In this document: positions 17,646 to 28,817 of the stretch, in pieces
Layout of the letters: each line of letters begins with the position of its first letter
How positions within the stretch are numbered: position 1 is the first letter of the stretch
DNA from: Acidobacteriota bacterium
GTDB taxonomy: Bacteria > Acidobacteriota > Thermoanaerobaculia > Gp7-AA8
Assembly: GCA_021781455.1 (NCBI GenBank)
Contig: JAJXWV010000077.1
Location: 160,855 to 224,854, forward strand
Direction: 5' to 3'
DNA: 64,000 bases
The notes under the pieces: model-generated
What the model was told of the DNA's origin: nothing
The model's database searches: none
The model's input: the letters and a program-made list of their open reading frames with translations, nothing else
Translations under genes and position numbers: made by a program

Positions 17646-18566
17646 TCACAACTTCTCCGCGATTCGCAGCTTCGCGCTGCGCGACCGCGGATTGCGATCG
17701 ATCTCATCCTTTGAAGCAGTCACCGGCCTGCCGGTCAGCACCTTCACCACCTGCTGCGCGCCGCATCCGCACACCGGCATGCCCGGCGGACAGACGCACT
17801 GGCCTTCGAGCTTGCGGAAGATCCGCTTGACGATGCGATCCTCGAGCGAGTGGAACGAGATCACGGCGATCCGCGCGCCCGGCCCGAGCACCGCCACGGC
17901 GTCGACGATGAAGCGTCCGAGCTCGACGAGCTCCTCGTTGACCGCGATGCGCAACGCCTGGAACGTCAGCGTGGCGGGATCGATCTCGTGCGGCTTCGAT
18001 CGCTTCACACTGCGGATGATCTCCGCGAGCTGCGTCGTCGTTTCGATCGGCGTGCCCGCTCTGGCGCTGACGATCGCACGCGCGATCCGTTTCGCCATCG
18101 GCTCTTCGCCGTATTCGCGAAGGATGCGCGCCAGGTCGACCTCATCGAGCGAGTTGACCAGATCGGCCGCCGTCGTCCCCTCGGATCCCATCCGCATGTC
18201 CAGCGGCGCGTCGTAGCGGAACGAGAATCCCCGCGCCGCATCGTCGAGCTGCATCGAGGAGACGCCGAGGTCGGCCACGATGCCGGCCGCATGCTCGATG
18301 TCGTGCTGCTTCAGAATGTCAAAGAGCATCTCGTGACGGCCGCGAACCAGCGTCACGCGCTCACCGAACCTCACCAGCCGCTCCCGGCTGCGCGCGAGCG
18401 CCTCCGGATCACGGTCGATCCCGATCAGCCGCGCCTTCGGATTCGCTTCCAAAAGCGCATCCGCATGGCCACCGAGCCCGACGGTGGCGTCGATCAGGAC
18501 GCCGTCTTCCGGGACCGGCTTCAAGGCTGCGAGGATCTCGTTTAAAAGAACTGGTTCGTGTTTCAT
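17646..18566 (-). CDS. rsmH: 16S rRNA (cytosine-1402-N4)-methyltransferase RsmH (MraW)
   Basis: SAM-dependent methyltransferase that modifies C1402 in the ribosomal P site, normally the second gene of dcw clusters. The SAM-binding motif is at about residues 23-35 (DATVGLGGHADAL). The C-terminal motifs RIAVISFHSLEDRIVK and CPPGMPVCGCG are diagnostic. I chose the ATG at 18566 (306 aa, beginning MKHEPVLLNE). The 21 codons upstream in the same frame translate a repeat array. The 260 bp to ftsL hold no recognisable gene, only a pyrimidine-rich stretch. Confidence 0.97.
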   Translation of the reverse strand: MKHEPVLLNEILAALKPVPEDGVLIDATVGLGGHADALLEANPKARLIGIDRDPEALARSRERLVRFGERVTLVRGRHEMLFDILKQHDIEHAAGIVADLGVSSMQLDDAARGFSFRYDAPLDMRMGSEGTTAADLVNSLDEVDLARILREYGEEPMAKRIARAIVSARAGTPIETTTQLAEIIRSVKRSKPHEIDPATLTFQALRIAVNEELVELGRFIVDAVAVLGPGARIAVISFHSLEDRIVKRIFRKLEGQCVCPPGMPVCGCGAQQVVKVLTGRPVTASKDEIDRNPRSRSAKLRIAEKL

Positions 18567-18649
18567 GGTTGCGAGGTCACGAGGTTGCGAGGTCACGAGG
18601 TTCCAACCGCCCGCCTCGAAACCTCGCAACCTCGGAACCTCGCAACCTA
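18567..18649. repeat. Inverted octamer array, GAGGTNNC family
   Basis: The left arm 18567-18605 alternates GAGGTTGC and GAGGTCAC. The right arm 18615-18648 has inverted CGCAACCT units. It fills the mraZ-rsmH gap completely; the mraZ stop codon (TAG) is its last unit. Confidence 0.9.
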
Positions 18650-19081
18650 GACTCCATGGAGCTCGAGCTCCTTCAGCTCATCCGGCGTCAGCGGCATATC
18701 GGCGAGCTGACGCTTGATCCGTTCTTCGTTCCAGACCACCAGGTGATCGGTCTCGCCGAGGACGACCACGTCGTCGGCGATGCCGGCTTCTTCGCGGAGG
18801 ATGGTTGGGACCAGCAGCCGCCCCTGCGCGTCGATGGTTCCGGCCTGCCCGTAGTAGGCGAGGCGCTGCGCGTACTTCTTTTTCGCGAGGGAGGCCGATG
18901 GCACTTTGGCGAGGCGGGCCTGCAGGTCGAGCCAGACCGGCATCGGATAGACGATGGCGTGCTCGCCGTCCATCGAGGTGGTGAAGCAATCGAGGCCATA
19001 CCGCTCCTCGATGACTTTCCGGAACCCGGCGGGGATCTTCAGCCGGCCTTTTTCGTCGACCCTGGCCGGGGCATGCCCCAT
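18647..19081 (-). CDS. mraZ: Transcriptional regulator MraZ
   Basis: First gene of the dcw cluster; a ring-forming SpoVT/AbrB-like DNA-binding protein that represses the mraZ promoter. Two copies of the DxxGRxxxP loop are visible: DEKGRLKIP near residue 9 and DAQGRLLVP near residue 80. I chose the ATG at 19081 (144 aa, usual size). The frame is open to 19162, but that longer version would translate the MraZ operator boxes themselves. A GTG at 19099 is an alternative. The stop codon lies in a repeat array. Confidence 0.95.
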   Translation of the reverse strand: MGHAPARVDEKGRLKIPAGFRKVIEERYGLDCFTTSMDGEHAIVYPMPVWLDLQARLAKVPSASLAKKKYAQRLAYYGQAGTIDAQGRLLVPTILREEAGIADDVVVLGETDHLVVWNEERIKRQLADMPLTPDELKELELHGV

Positions 19082-19128
19082 GAGCAGATTGACGTCCACG
19101 ATTGATGTCCGATTCAGCGTGAGTTCTA

Positions 19129-19162
19129 CCACCCGTAGCCACTTTTGTCCACATTTTTCCAC
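19129..19162 (-). promoter_or_regulatory. MraZ operator: four GTGG boxes at 10-bp spacing
   Basis: On the coding (minus) strand GTGG begins at 19162, 19152, 19142 and 19132, exactly one helical turn apart. TAGAAC, a possible -10 box, follows directly at 19128-19123. Known MraZ sites are arrays of GTGGG/TGGGN-type repeats at about 10-bp intervals upstream of mraZ. Binding here would cover the -35 to -10 region and repress the dcw cluster. Confidence 0.85.
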
Positions 19163-19187
19163 CCGACCACTCGGGTGGCAGGTGTTG

Positions 19188-19262
19188 GGTCTCGGGTGTC
19201 GGGCGGCGGCTGTCGGGTTTCGGGGGGCGGTGGTCGCTGGTGGGACCCGACACCGGCACCCG
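19188..19262. repeat. Degenerate GTCGGGT repeat pair upstream of mraZ
   Basis: GTCTCGGGTGTCGGG and GTCGGGTTTCGGG are followed by an inverted GACCCGACACCGGCACCC. It is a weak, diverged member of the short-tandem-repeat hairpins. Confidence 0.5.
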
Positions 19263-19276
19263 GGCGGGCGGTGGCG

Positions 19277-19798
19277 CTACTTCACCAGCCTCTTGATCCG
19301 CGCCACGAGCTTGCTCCCGACCAGGTTGTCGGCCGCATCGAGCACTTTCCGGATCGTCGCGAGCACGTCTTCGCTGCCGCTCCAGTGCTGGCGAACGATC
19401 TCCGGATCGGTGTCGCTCATGACCTTGTTCAGGATGTAGACACCGAGCACCAGATCATCGAGGTACCCGATCGGACCGACGATCGCCTCGGGGATCAGAT
19501 CGAACGGCAGGATGTAGTAGGCGATCCCGCTGCCGAGGAGGACCTTGTTCTTGCCGCTGACTCGAGAATCGGTCGTCAGGCGCCACAGCAGCACGAAGAC
19601 ATCGGGCACGAGCAGCAGGAACTCGGCCGTCTTCCCGACCGCCTTTCCCCTCCGTTCGACGTACCGCTGGATCGACGTCCGCAGGCGGTCATAGAAGCGC
19701 CGCGCCCGCTGCCCGTCGAATCCTTCTTCTTCCGCGTGGCGAAGGTCGCGCAGGACGTCTTCATCGCGGACCGCTGGCGGGTTTTCGATTCCTTCCAT
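19277..19798 (-). CDS. DUF1232 (YkvA-like) membrane protein
   Basis: The protein carries the DUF1232 core at about residues 75-125 (KNKVLLGSGIAYYILPFDLIPEAIVGPIGYLDD), matching the family pattern YxxxPxDLIPD...GYLDD; the family's function is unknown. A hydrophobic stretch LLLVPDVFVLLWRL precedes it. It is 173 aa. A good ribosome site (GGGAGG) lies upstream of the ATG. It is upstream of and in the same direction as mraZ, separated from it by the MraZ operator, so it is probably independent of the dcw cluster. Confidence 0.85.
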   Translation of the reverse strand: MEGIENPPAVRDEDVLRDLRHAEEEGFDGQRARRFYDRLRTSIQRYVERRGKAVGKTAEFLLLVPDVFVLLWRLTTDSRVSGKNKVLLGSGIAYYILPFDLIPEAIVGPIGYLDDLVLGVYILNKVMSDTDPEIVRQHWSGSEDVLATIRKVLDAADNLVGSKLVARIKRLVK

Positions 19799-19817
19799 CG
19801 GGAACCTCCCTCGGGTT

Positions 19818-19877
19818 AGTCCTGAGTCCTGAGTCCTGAGTGCTGAGCTGAATCTGAGTCACTCAGGACTCAGGACC
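19818..19877. repeat. Inverted heptamer array, CTGAGTN family
   Basis: The left arm 19820-19848 (CTGAGTC/CTGAGTG units) and right arm 19859-19877 (ACTCAGG units) lie between two minus-strand genes. The right arm encodes the last residues of the upstream gene. Confidence 0.88.
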
Positions 19878-20332
19878 GCGGTCGGTCGCGGCAGGTCGGC
19901 ACCACCTGTGCCGAGCGAAACCGCCAGACCTCCGTCGATGATCCATATTTTCCGGACGTCTGCAGTGACGAATGACGGCAAGAAGCGATCCAGCGAAACG
20001 ACGAAGGTGGACGGCTCCTCGTAGTGCATCAGGTCGCGGGGGATCTGATTCTTCGCCAGGGTGAAGAGGAACCGCGGAACGGGAATGCCGCCGAAGGCCG
20101 AGGCGCTTTGCACGGGGACTCGGACGGTCGTGCCGCTGGCGAGCATCTCCGTGACCTCGACGCAGAACGGCACGCTGATGATCTTGCGGATCGACCCTTC
20201 GATGCGCAGCAGGCCGTTGAAGAATCGGAGCTCCAGGCGCTCGATCGGAGGGACGCGCATCTCCCTGACGAGCGCATTCAGCTTCTCGCCGCTGACGCGG
20301 ACATCCAGGGAATCCCATTCGACGAAGCGCAT
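19859..20332 (-). CDS. Hypothetical protein, unrecognised
   Basis: I do not recognise this 157-residue protein. It begins MRFVEWDSLDVRVSG at 20332. The open frame continues to 20446, but the extra residues ([15 protein letters not shown]) are repeat-encoded. It is a soluble, alternating beta-strand protein without a signal peptide or membrane span, with a motif like IERLELRFFNGLLRIEG that suggests a ligand- or lipid-binding beta sheet. The last few codons are also from a repeat array, so the true C-terminus may have been altered. It is divergent from carB. Confidence 0.6.
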   Translation of the reverse strand: MRFVEWDSLDVRVSGEKLNALVREMRVPPIERLELRFFNGLLRIEGSIRKIISVPFCVEVTEMLASGTTVRVPVQSASAFGGIPVPRFLFTLAKNQIPRDLMHYEEPSTFVVSLDRFLPSFVTADVRKIWIIDGGLAVSLGTGGADLPRPTAVLSPE

Positions 20333-20335
20333 CGT

Positions 20336-20493
20336 GAGTCCTGAGTCCTGAGTGCTGAGTCCTGAGTTCAGAAGTGCTGAGTACTGAGTGCTGAGTACTG
20401 AGTCGAAGGAATGTCGTCCGGGAACTCGAGATTCACATCTCGACACTCAGGACTCAGGACTCAGGACTCAGGACTCCGCAGTACTCAGCACTC
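20336..20493. repeat. Large inverted heptamer array, CTGAGTN family, between divergent genes
   Basis: The left arm (20336-20406) and right arm (20444-20493) surround a 37-bp unique centre. This is a divergent intergenic region, so the hairpin cannot be only a shared terminator. The right arm ends 3 bp before the carB -10 box. Confidence 0.9.
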
Positions 20494-20496
20494 GGT

Positions 20497-20502
20497 TATT
20501 AT
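20497..20502 (+). promoter_or_regulatory. -10 box of carB
   Basis: TATTAT lies 11 nt before the carB ATG. No Shine-Dalgarno follows, so the predicted transcript starts within a few bases of the start codon. The -35 position falls in the repeat arm. Confidence 0.6.
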
Positions 20503-20513
20503 CCCCGCGCGCA

Positions 20514-23735
<3,222 letters not shown>

Positions 23736-23763
23736 GTTCACCGCGCCGCTAATTGAGATTTGA

Positions 23764-23820
23764 GATTGATGATTTATGAACCGAAGAGGAAGTGCCTCAT
23801 CGGTTCATAAATCATCAATC
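23764..23820. terminator. 21-bp perfect stem-loop between convergent genes
   Basis: The perfect stem 23764-23784/23800-23820 with a 15-nt loop is AT-rich (GATTTATGAACCGA). It is flanked by TGAGATT repeats and lies between carB and the convergent basic-protein gene. It could terminate both transcripts and resembles the ATTGAAA-type hairpins elsewhere. Confidence 0.7.
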
Positions 23821-23843
23821 TGAGATCCTGAATTCAGCGTTCC

Positions 23844-24794
23844 CTACGCCAGCAGGATGTGCACCGACGGCCGCGCCGTGGCCAGCTCCGTCTTGAAGGC
23901 ATTCATCGCGCGGATCGTGTACTGAAAGCGCTTGCCTGCGGAGTTGTTGGCGGCGCCACCGGAGAGCTGACGGTGCGGACGCGCCGCGCCCGGGCGTTTG
24001 GAGCGGAACGTGGCCGTGCCGAACGGCGACGGACGATCGAACTCGATGATCAACTCGTCGACGATGACGTCCGCGCCGCCGAGATAGCGGAAGTCCCACT
24101 CGATTCCTTCGGCCGGCCGGAGCGTGACCTCGATCGGACTGACCGCGATGAATACCCGGCCACCACCCTGCTCGACGTCGATGCGCACCGGAACCGTGCG
24201 CACGGCGCTGTGCGGCGAAAGATCTTCCGGACGGATCAGCCGATCAGATGACGCCGGAGGTGCGGCAACGAGCGAAGGCGCTTCGGCGCGCGGCGGCGCC
24301 GGGATGAACGAGGAGGGACGCGGCTTCTCCTGGACGAACCAGTTGGCCACGGCACCACCAGCCGACGCAATGCGCGGACGTGCGCGGCGCGATCGTTTCT
24401 TGTCCGCCTCGCCCTGCGCCTTGGCAGCTTTCGCGGCCACGGGGAGTACCGCCGCAACTGCGGCGGCTTTCGCCACGCCCTTGGCCGCCTTTGCGGGCCG
24501 CTTACCGGTTTCAGCGTGCGCCGGTTTGGCTGAAGCCTTGGCCGGCCGCGCTGCTGCCGGCTTCACAGGCTTCGCCGCTTTCGCAGGCCTCGCGGCCGGC
24601 TTGATCGGCTTGCTGACCTTCGCCTTGGACCCCTTGGACGCTTTGGCCGGCTTTGCAGCTCGTTTCGCCGGGGACAGCGGCTTCTTAGGTGCCTTTTTTG
24701 CCGGCTTACCTGCCGACACACTCTTTGGGTGTGCCTTTTTTGCCGAGCTCTTCTTTGCGGCCGCGGCCGCCTTTTTCGCCTGCACCTTCGCCAT
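23844..24794 (-). CDS. Histone H1-like Lys/Ala/Pro-rich tail fused to an unknown beta-rich domain
   Basis: The first 140 or so residues are a low-complexity basic tail (AKKA, KPAK, PAKAAK repeats) like histone H1 and bacterial Hc1/AlgP-type DNA-compacting tails. After a Pro-rich linker, about residues 195-316 form a hydrophobic, strand-rich domain (VFIAVSPIEVTLRPAEGIEWDFRYLGG) that I cannot assign. The ATG at 24794 is preceded by GGGAGAG at good spacing, and TATATT at 24836-24841 (minus strand) could be its -10. It is 316 aa with no signal peptide, so presumably nucleoid-associated; that role is inferred from composition only. Confidence 0.75.
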   Translation of the reverse strand: MAKVQAKKAAAAAKKSSAKKAHPKSVSAGKPAKKAPKKPLSPAKRAAKPAKASKGSKAKVSKPIKPAARPAKAAKPVKPAAARPAKASAKPAHAETGKRPAKAAKGVAKAAAVAAVLPVAAKAAKAQGEADKKRSRRARPRIASAGGAVANWFVQEKPRPSSFIPAPPRAEAPSLVAAPPASSDRLIRPEDLSPHSAVRTVPVRIDVEQGGGRVFIAVSPIEVTLRPAEGIEWDFRYLGGADVIVDELIIEFDRPSPFGTATFRSKRPGAARPHRQLSGGAANNSAGKRFQYTIRAMNAFKTELATARPSVHILLA

Positions 24795-24985
24795 TCTTCT
24801 CTCCCGCGAAACCCGCTGGAAAATTGGATGGCGCAATATAGCAGCGGCTCAACCGTTCTTCCAGTGTTGCGTGCTGCATGGCGAGGCATTTCGCGACAAC
24901 TATTTGCGGATAAATGGGTATGCCTCGGTGACGCGGTCCTGATTCCACGGCGCCGTGTCGAGCTATCCGACTGAACCGCCGCAAC

Positions 24986-26362
24986 TTACGTCACACCAGC
25001 CCCGATTTCATCCCGCAGCGCATCTCGCAGTTCCTCCGCGATGGCCCGGATCTGTCTTTCGTCCTCACCTTCAACCATGACGCGCACCAGGTTTTCGGTG
25101 CCGGAGTAACGCACGAGAATGCGGCCTCGCTTGCCGAGCGCCGACTGAGCGCGGCTCAGGGCGGCCTGATAACCGGGAAGAGTCTCGAGCGGCGGCTTCG
25201 AGCTGACCTTCTCGTTCAGAAGCAGCTGGGGCATCGGCTCGAAGGTCTTCAGATCGGAGAAGCGTCGCGGCGACTCGGCGAGGATCTCGCCGAAGACGAG
25301 CGCCGTGTGGATGCCGTCGCCGGTCGTGTGTACGGTCAGGTCGATGATGTGGCCCGATTGTTCGCCGCCGATCACCGCACCGTTGGCCAGCATCAGCTCG
25401 AGCACGTACTTGTCGCCGACCTGCGCGCGGTCGAGCTCGACGCCGTCGGCCGCGAGCTGCTTCTCGAAACCGAAATTCGACATCACCGTGGTGACGATGC
25501 GGTTTGCGGCCAGGCGGCCATCGCGCCGCAGGTGCTGGGCCCACAGATAGATGATCTCGTCGCCGTCGCGAATGCGGCCTTTGTCATCGGCGAAGATCGC
25601 TCGATCGGCGTCACCGTCGAAGGCAACCCCGAAGTCGGCTCGTTGCGCGACGACGGTCCGCGCCAGCGTTTCGGGATGAAGGGCCCCGCAGTTTTCATTG
25701 ATGTTCCGGCCGTTCGGCCGGTCGTTGATCACGACGACGTCCGCGCCGACGCGGCGGAAGACCTCGGGCGCGATGCGATATGCGGCGCCGTTGCCGGCAT
25801 CGAGGACGACGCGCTTGCCCGCCAGCGCATTCGCCTTCACGCCCGAGGCCAGGAAGCGTTCGTACTGCTCGACGAGATCCGGCCTGTCCGGCAGCGGCTC
25901 GTCCGGGGCATCGGCGTCCTCGCGCCGCAGCTCGCGCAACTCGTCCTCGATCTGCTCCTCGACCGAATCAGGGATCTTCATGCCATCATGGCCGAAGATC
26001 TTCACGCCGTTGTCCTCGAACGGATTGTGCGAGGCGGAGATCGAGATTCCGGCGACAGCGTCGGACGTACGGCAGAGGTAGGCCACTCCCGGAGTCGGGA
26101 TCACGCCGACGAGGACGGCCTCGCCGCCACCCCGGGCCACTCCGTCCGCGAGAGCGCCGGCGATCTCGGGGCCCGATTCGCGAGTGTCCATGCCCAACAG
26201 GACGCGAGGAGTGTCGGGTCGCTTCGCTCCGCCGTTTCCGTTCAATCCTTCGCCGCGGAGCCGGTGGGCGAGCGCTTCGCCGAGGGCGATCATCGTGGCA
26301 GTGTCGAGGGGATACTGCCGCGCCTTGCCGCGGATTCCGTCCGTTCCAAAGAGAGATCTCAT
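24986..26362 (-). CDS. glmM: Phosphoglucosamine mutase GlmM
   Basis: Converts glucosamine-6-phosphate to glucosamine-1-phosphate on the way to UDP-GlcNAc. The N-terminus carries LFGTDGIRGKA. The phosphorylated active-site serine is Ser111 in ISISASHNPFEDNGVK. The metal loop DGDADR is seen in FGVAFDGDADRAIFAD, and RYSGTE sits in the C-terminal phosphate-binding loop. It is 458 aa, normal. It overlaps cdaR by 4 bp, completing the cdaA-cdaR-glmM order known from Firmicutes, where GlmM and CdaR modulate CdaA. Confidence 0.97.
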   Translation of the reverse strand: MRSLFGTDGIRGKARQYPLDTATMIALGEALAHRLRGEGLNGNGGAKRPDTPRVLLGMDTRESGPEIAGALADGVARGGGEAVLVGVIPTPGVAYLCRTSDAVAGISISASHNPFEDNGVKIFGHDGMKIPDSVEEQIEDELRELRREDADAPDEPLPDRPDLVEQYERFLASGVKANALAGKRVVLDAGNGAAYRIAPEVFRRVGADVVVINDRPNGRNINENCGALHPETLARTVVAQRADFGVAFDGDADRAIFADDKGRIRDGDEIIYLWAQHLRRDGRLAANRIVTTVMSNFGFEKQLAADGVELDRAQVGDKYVLELMLANGAVIGGEQSGHIIDLTVHTTGDGIHTALVFGEILAESPRRFSDLKTFEPMPQLLLNEKVSSKPPLETLPGYQAALSRAQSALGKRGRILVRYSGTENLVRVMVEGEDERQIRAIAEELRDALRDEIGAGVT

Positions 26363-27111
26363 TGTTTCTTTCTTTTTGTTCGAGTCGGGCTGGTCGTGGC
26401 GGTCGCCGCCGGTTCGTTTTCCGAGCCGGTCGTATCGCCCGACGGAGCGGGCCCGACCTTCGGCAGGACCGGCACAGTCACGGCGACGGTGAGCGGCTGG
26501 ATGACGCGAACGAGCGGTGAATCGGAGACCACCGCCACGTTCTGGGTGAACGTCTCCGAGCGGCCGGTCATGATGATTCGCTCGGTGGCCACCTCGACCG
26601 TGTTGCGAATCTGGGAGGTCGGCCCGGAAATGAGCGCTTCGTCTGGCGCGACCGTCGGCTCGCCGGCCACCACGCTCTCCGGCACCTGGCCGACCAGGAA
26701 AGGACGAATTCTCACGACCCGCTGCCGCAGCTGCTCGATGCGGAAACGCAGCTTGTTCGGCTCGATGGAGAGAGCCTCCGCATTCGGTGGAACATTGTTG
26801 ATGGCCTGGGGACGCAGAGTGATCGTGGCATCGCCCGGCTGCGCCCAGTTGAGATCGAGGATCACTTCGAGGTTCTGCGAGGGTACAGAGCGGAGATCCG
26901 AGGCGCGGCCGCGAAGCCGCACGGTCACGGTATCAGGCAGCTGGGTCGTGATGACGAGGTCGCGCGGCAGGCGAACGATCGAGAGCGGCGCCGGAAACGC
27001 GCGCTCGTACACGGGTTCACGACGCGGTGCGGAGACGAACCACCACAGCACTACCGCCAGGAAGAGCGCCACCAGTTTCAGGCCGAGATTCGACGACCGG
27101 TGACTGTTCAT
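26359..27111 (-). CDS. cdaR: YbbR-domain protein, CdaA regulator CdaR
   Basis: Membrane-anchored extracytoplasmic partner of the diadenylate cyclase. One N-terminal signal-anchor at about residues 10-27 (LKLVALFLAVVLWWFVSA) is followed by YbbR-type beta-rich repeats (PRDLVITTQLPDTVTVRLRG; LRFRIEQLRQRVVRIRPFLVG; GEPTVAPDEALISGP). It ends in a Lys/Arg-rich tail. It is 250 aa. It overlaps both cdaA and glmM by 4 bp. Confidence 0.9.
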   Translation of the reverse strand: MNSHRSSNLGLKLVALFLAVVLWWFVSAPRREPVYERAFPAPLSIVRLPRDLVITTQLPDTVTVRLRGRASDLRSVPSQNLEVILDLNWAQPGDATITLRPQAINNVPPNAEALSIEPNKLRFRIEQLRQRVVRIRPFLVGQVPESVVAGEPTVAPDEALISGPTSQIRNTVEVATERIIMTGRSETFTQNVAVVSDSPLVRVIQPLTVAVTVPVLPKVGPAPSGDTTGSENEPAATATTSPTRTKRKKQ

Positions 27112-27878
27112 CGTTTCTCCCTGAGGCGGCCGGTCATCAGCTCGAGCAGCGACTGGCGCGTGAGATTCTCGGTCAGCTTTTCTTCGGCGGCGACGGCGAT
27201 GGAGCCGTTCTCTTCCGAAACGACGATGACCAGGGCGTCGCTCTCCTCGCTCAGGCCGAGGGCAGCGCGATGGCGCGTGCCGTGGGCCAGCGCCGCATCG
27301 GCCTTGTCGGTCAGCGGCAGAAAGGCGCCTGCGGCTGCGATGCGCGGCCCGCGGATGATCGCCGCACCGTCGTGCAGCGGACCTCCGGGCGTGAAGATGC
27401 TGACCAGAAGCTCGGAGCTGACCAGAGCATCGACGGGCTTCGCTCCGTCCTCGAAGGCGCGAAGTGTCTGGCCGCCCTCGATGGCGATGAGTGCGCCGAT
27501 GCGCCGGGAGGCCAGGATCTCGCAGGCGTTCACGATGGTCTCGACCGGTACTTCGTTGTGATGGCGACGGAATGCGGCCGCCAGCGGATTGGCTCCCATT
27601 CGCGCCAGCCCCCGTCGGATCTCAGCCTGGAAGAGGACGATCACCGCGAACGGCAGGTAAAAAAGAATCTCGCGCGAGATGGCCTCGAGCGCCGGCAGCT
27701 CCAAGGCCCGGGCGATGAAGAAGGTCGAGCCGAGGATCATCAGTCCGATGGAGACCTGCATGGCCCGCGTGCCGCGGAGCAGCGCCAGGATCGAATAGAT
27801 GATCACCGCCACGACGATGATATCGACGGCATCGCGCCAGGTGAGCTGCAGCATCAGCAGGCGGTCGAAGACGTTCAC
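27108..27878 (-). CDS. cdaA: Diadenylate cyclase CdaA (c-di-AMP synthase)
   Basis: Makes the second messenger c-di-AMP from two ATP. About three membrane spans (residues 18-90) are followed by the DAC catalytic domain with DGA at 170-172 and RHR at 202-204, the two active-site motifs. It is 256 aa. It is translationally coupled to folP upstream and cdaR downstream. c-di-AMP usually controls potassium and osmotic balance and wall integrity, which fits its position beside glmM and murA. Confidence 0.96.
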   Translation of the reverse strand: MNVFDRLLMLQLTWRDAVDIIVVAVIIYSILALLRGTRAMQVSIGLMILGSTFFIARALELPALEAISREILFYLPFAVIVLFQAEIRRGLARMGANPLAAAFRRHHNEVPVETIVNACEILASRRIGALIAIEGGQTLRAFEDGAKPVDALVSSELLVSIFTPGGPLHDGAAIIRGPRIAAAGAFLPLTDKADAALAHGTRHRAALGLSEESDALVIVVSEENGSIAVAAEEKLTENLTRQSLLELMTGRLREKR

Positions 27879-28795
27879 GCTGCCCCCTCCCGGCCGGGTG
27901 TCAGGCGTCGGGTGTCGGGTGTCGGGTCCTTCGCTTCGATGGCGCCGAGGACGCGCAGGAAATCGACGGTCTCGCGGACGTCGTGCACCCGGACGATGGC
28001 GGCACCGCCGCGATGCGCTGCCGCGACCGCAGCCAGCGAGCCGGCCATGCGCTCCGGCCCCGCTTCACGCCCGGTGAGGTGGCCGATGAAGGCCTTGCGC
28101 GACGCACCGACGACAACCGGTCCGAGTCTCCTCAGCTCGCCGCAGCGGGCCAGCAGCTCGAGATTGTGCTCGTAGGTCTTGGCGAAGCCGATTCCGGGGT
28201 CGACCAGGATGTTCCCGGCGCGGATGCCGGCCGAGATCGCATCCCGGCGATGTGCCGAGAGCTCACTGAAAACGTCGGAGACGACGTCGTCGTACAGCGC
28301 GAGCTTCTGCATCGTCTCCGGAGTGCCGCGCATGTGCATGAGGATCACCGGGATGCCGCGCCGAGCCACCACTGCGCACATGTCCGGATCGTCGCCCAAG
28401 GCGCTGACGTCGTTCACGATGTCGGCACCGGCATCGAGCGCCGCTTCGGCGACCGAGGCGTGACGCGTATCGACGGAGATGGCCACGTCACTGCGCCGGC
28501 GGATGTCTTCGATGACCGGGATGACGCGCCGGCACTCCTCTTCGACCGGGACATCCTTCGCTCCCGGACGTGTCGACTCGCCGCCGACGTCGATGGCCGC
28601 GGCCCCGTCGGAGATCATGCGCATGGCCGTGTCCACGGCCGCGCCGCGGTCGAAGTGCAGGCCGCCGTCCGAAAAAGAGTCCGGCGTCACGTTGATGATG
28701 CCCATGACCAGGGGCGGGCGGCCGAGCGGCAGCGAGCGGTCACGGGGCAGCACGAGGAATGAGTCGATGAGCGAGGGCGCCGGGGTTTCGTTCAT
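27875..28795 (-). CDS. folP: Dihydropteroate synthase FolP
   Basis: TIM-barrel enzyme that condenses p-aminobenzoate with dihydropterin pyrophosphate, the target of sulfonamides. The family motifs are MGIINVTPDSFSDGG (about residues 30-44) and DVGGESTRPGA. Later strands carry VNDVSALGDD and the phosphate-binding region. The C-terminal 18 or so residues (DPTPDTRRLTPGREGAA) are encoded by a GTCGGGT repeat array and extend a normally complete enzyme. It overlaps cdaA by 4 bp. folP next to a diadenylate cyclase gene is also known from Chlamydia. Confidence 0.96.
   Translation of the reverse strand: MNETPAPSLIDSFLVLPRDRSLPLGRPPLVMGIINVTPDSFSDGGLHFDRGAAVDTAMRMISDGAAAIDVGGESTRPGAKDVPVEEECRRVIPVIEDIRRRSDVAISVDTRHASVAEAALDAGADIVNDVSALGDDPDMCAVVARRGIPVILMHMRGTPETMQKLALYDDVVSDVFSELSAHRRDAISAGIRAGNILVDPGIGFAKTYEHNLELLARCGELRRLGPVVVGASRKAFIGHLTGREAGPERMAGSLAAVAAAHRGGAAIVRVHDVRETVDFLRVLGAIEAKDPTPDTRRLTPGREGAA
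27896..27928. repeat. Tandem GTCGGGT heptamers inside the folP 3' end
   Basis: Four to five 7-nt units (GTCAGGC, GTCGGGT, GTCGGGT, GTCGGGT) are read in frame as the FolP tail. Only one arm is present. Confidence 0.85.
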
Positions 28796-28817
28796 CGTTC
28801 ATCCCTCATCGTTCCGC

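Noticed and set aside
19082..19162. Longer mraZ starting at 19162
   Set aside because: The extra codons translate the MraZ boxes, so they must be non-coding operator DNA.
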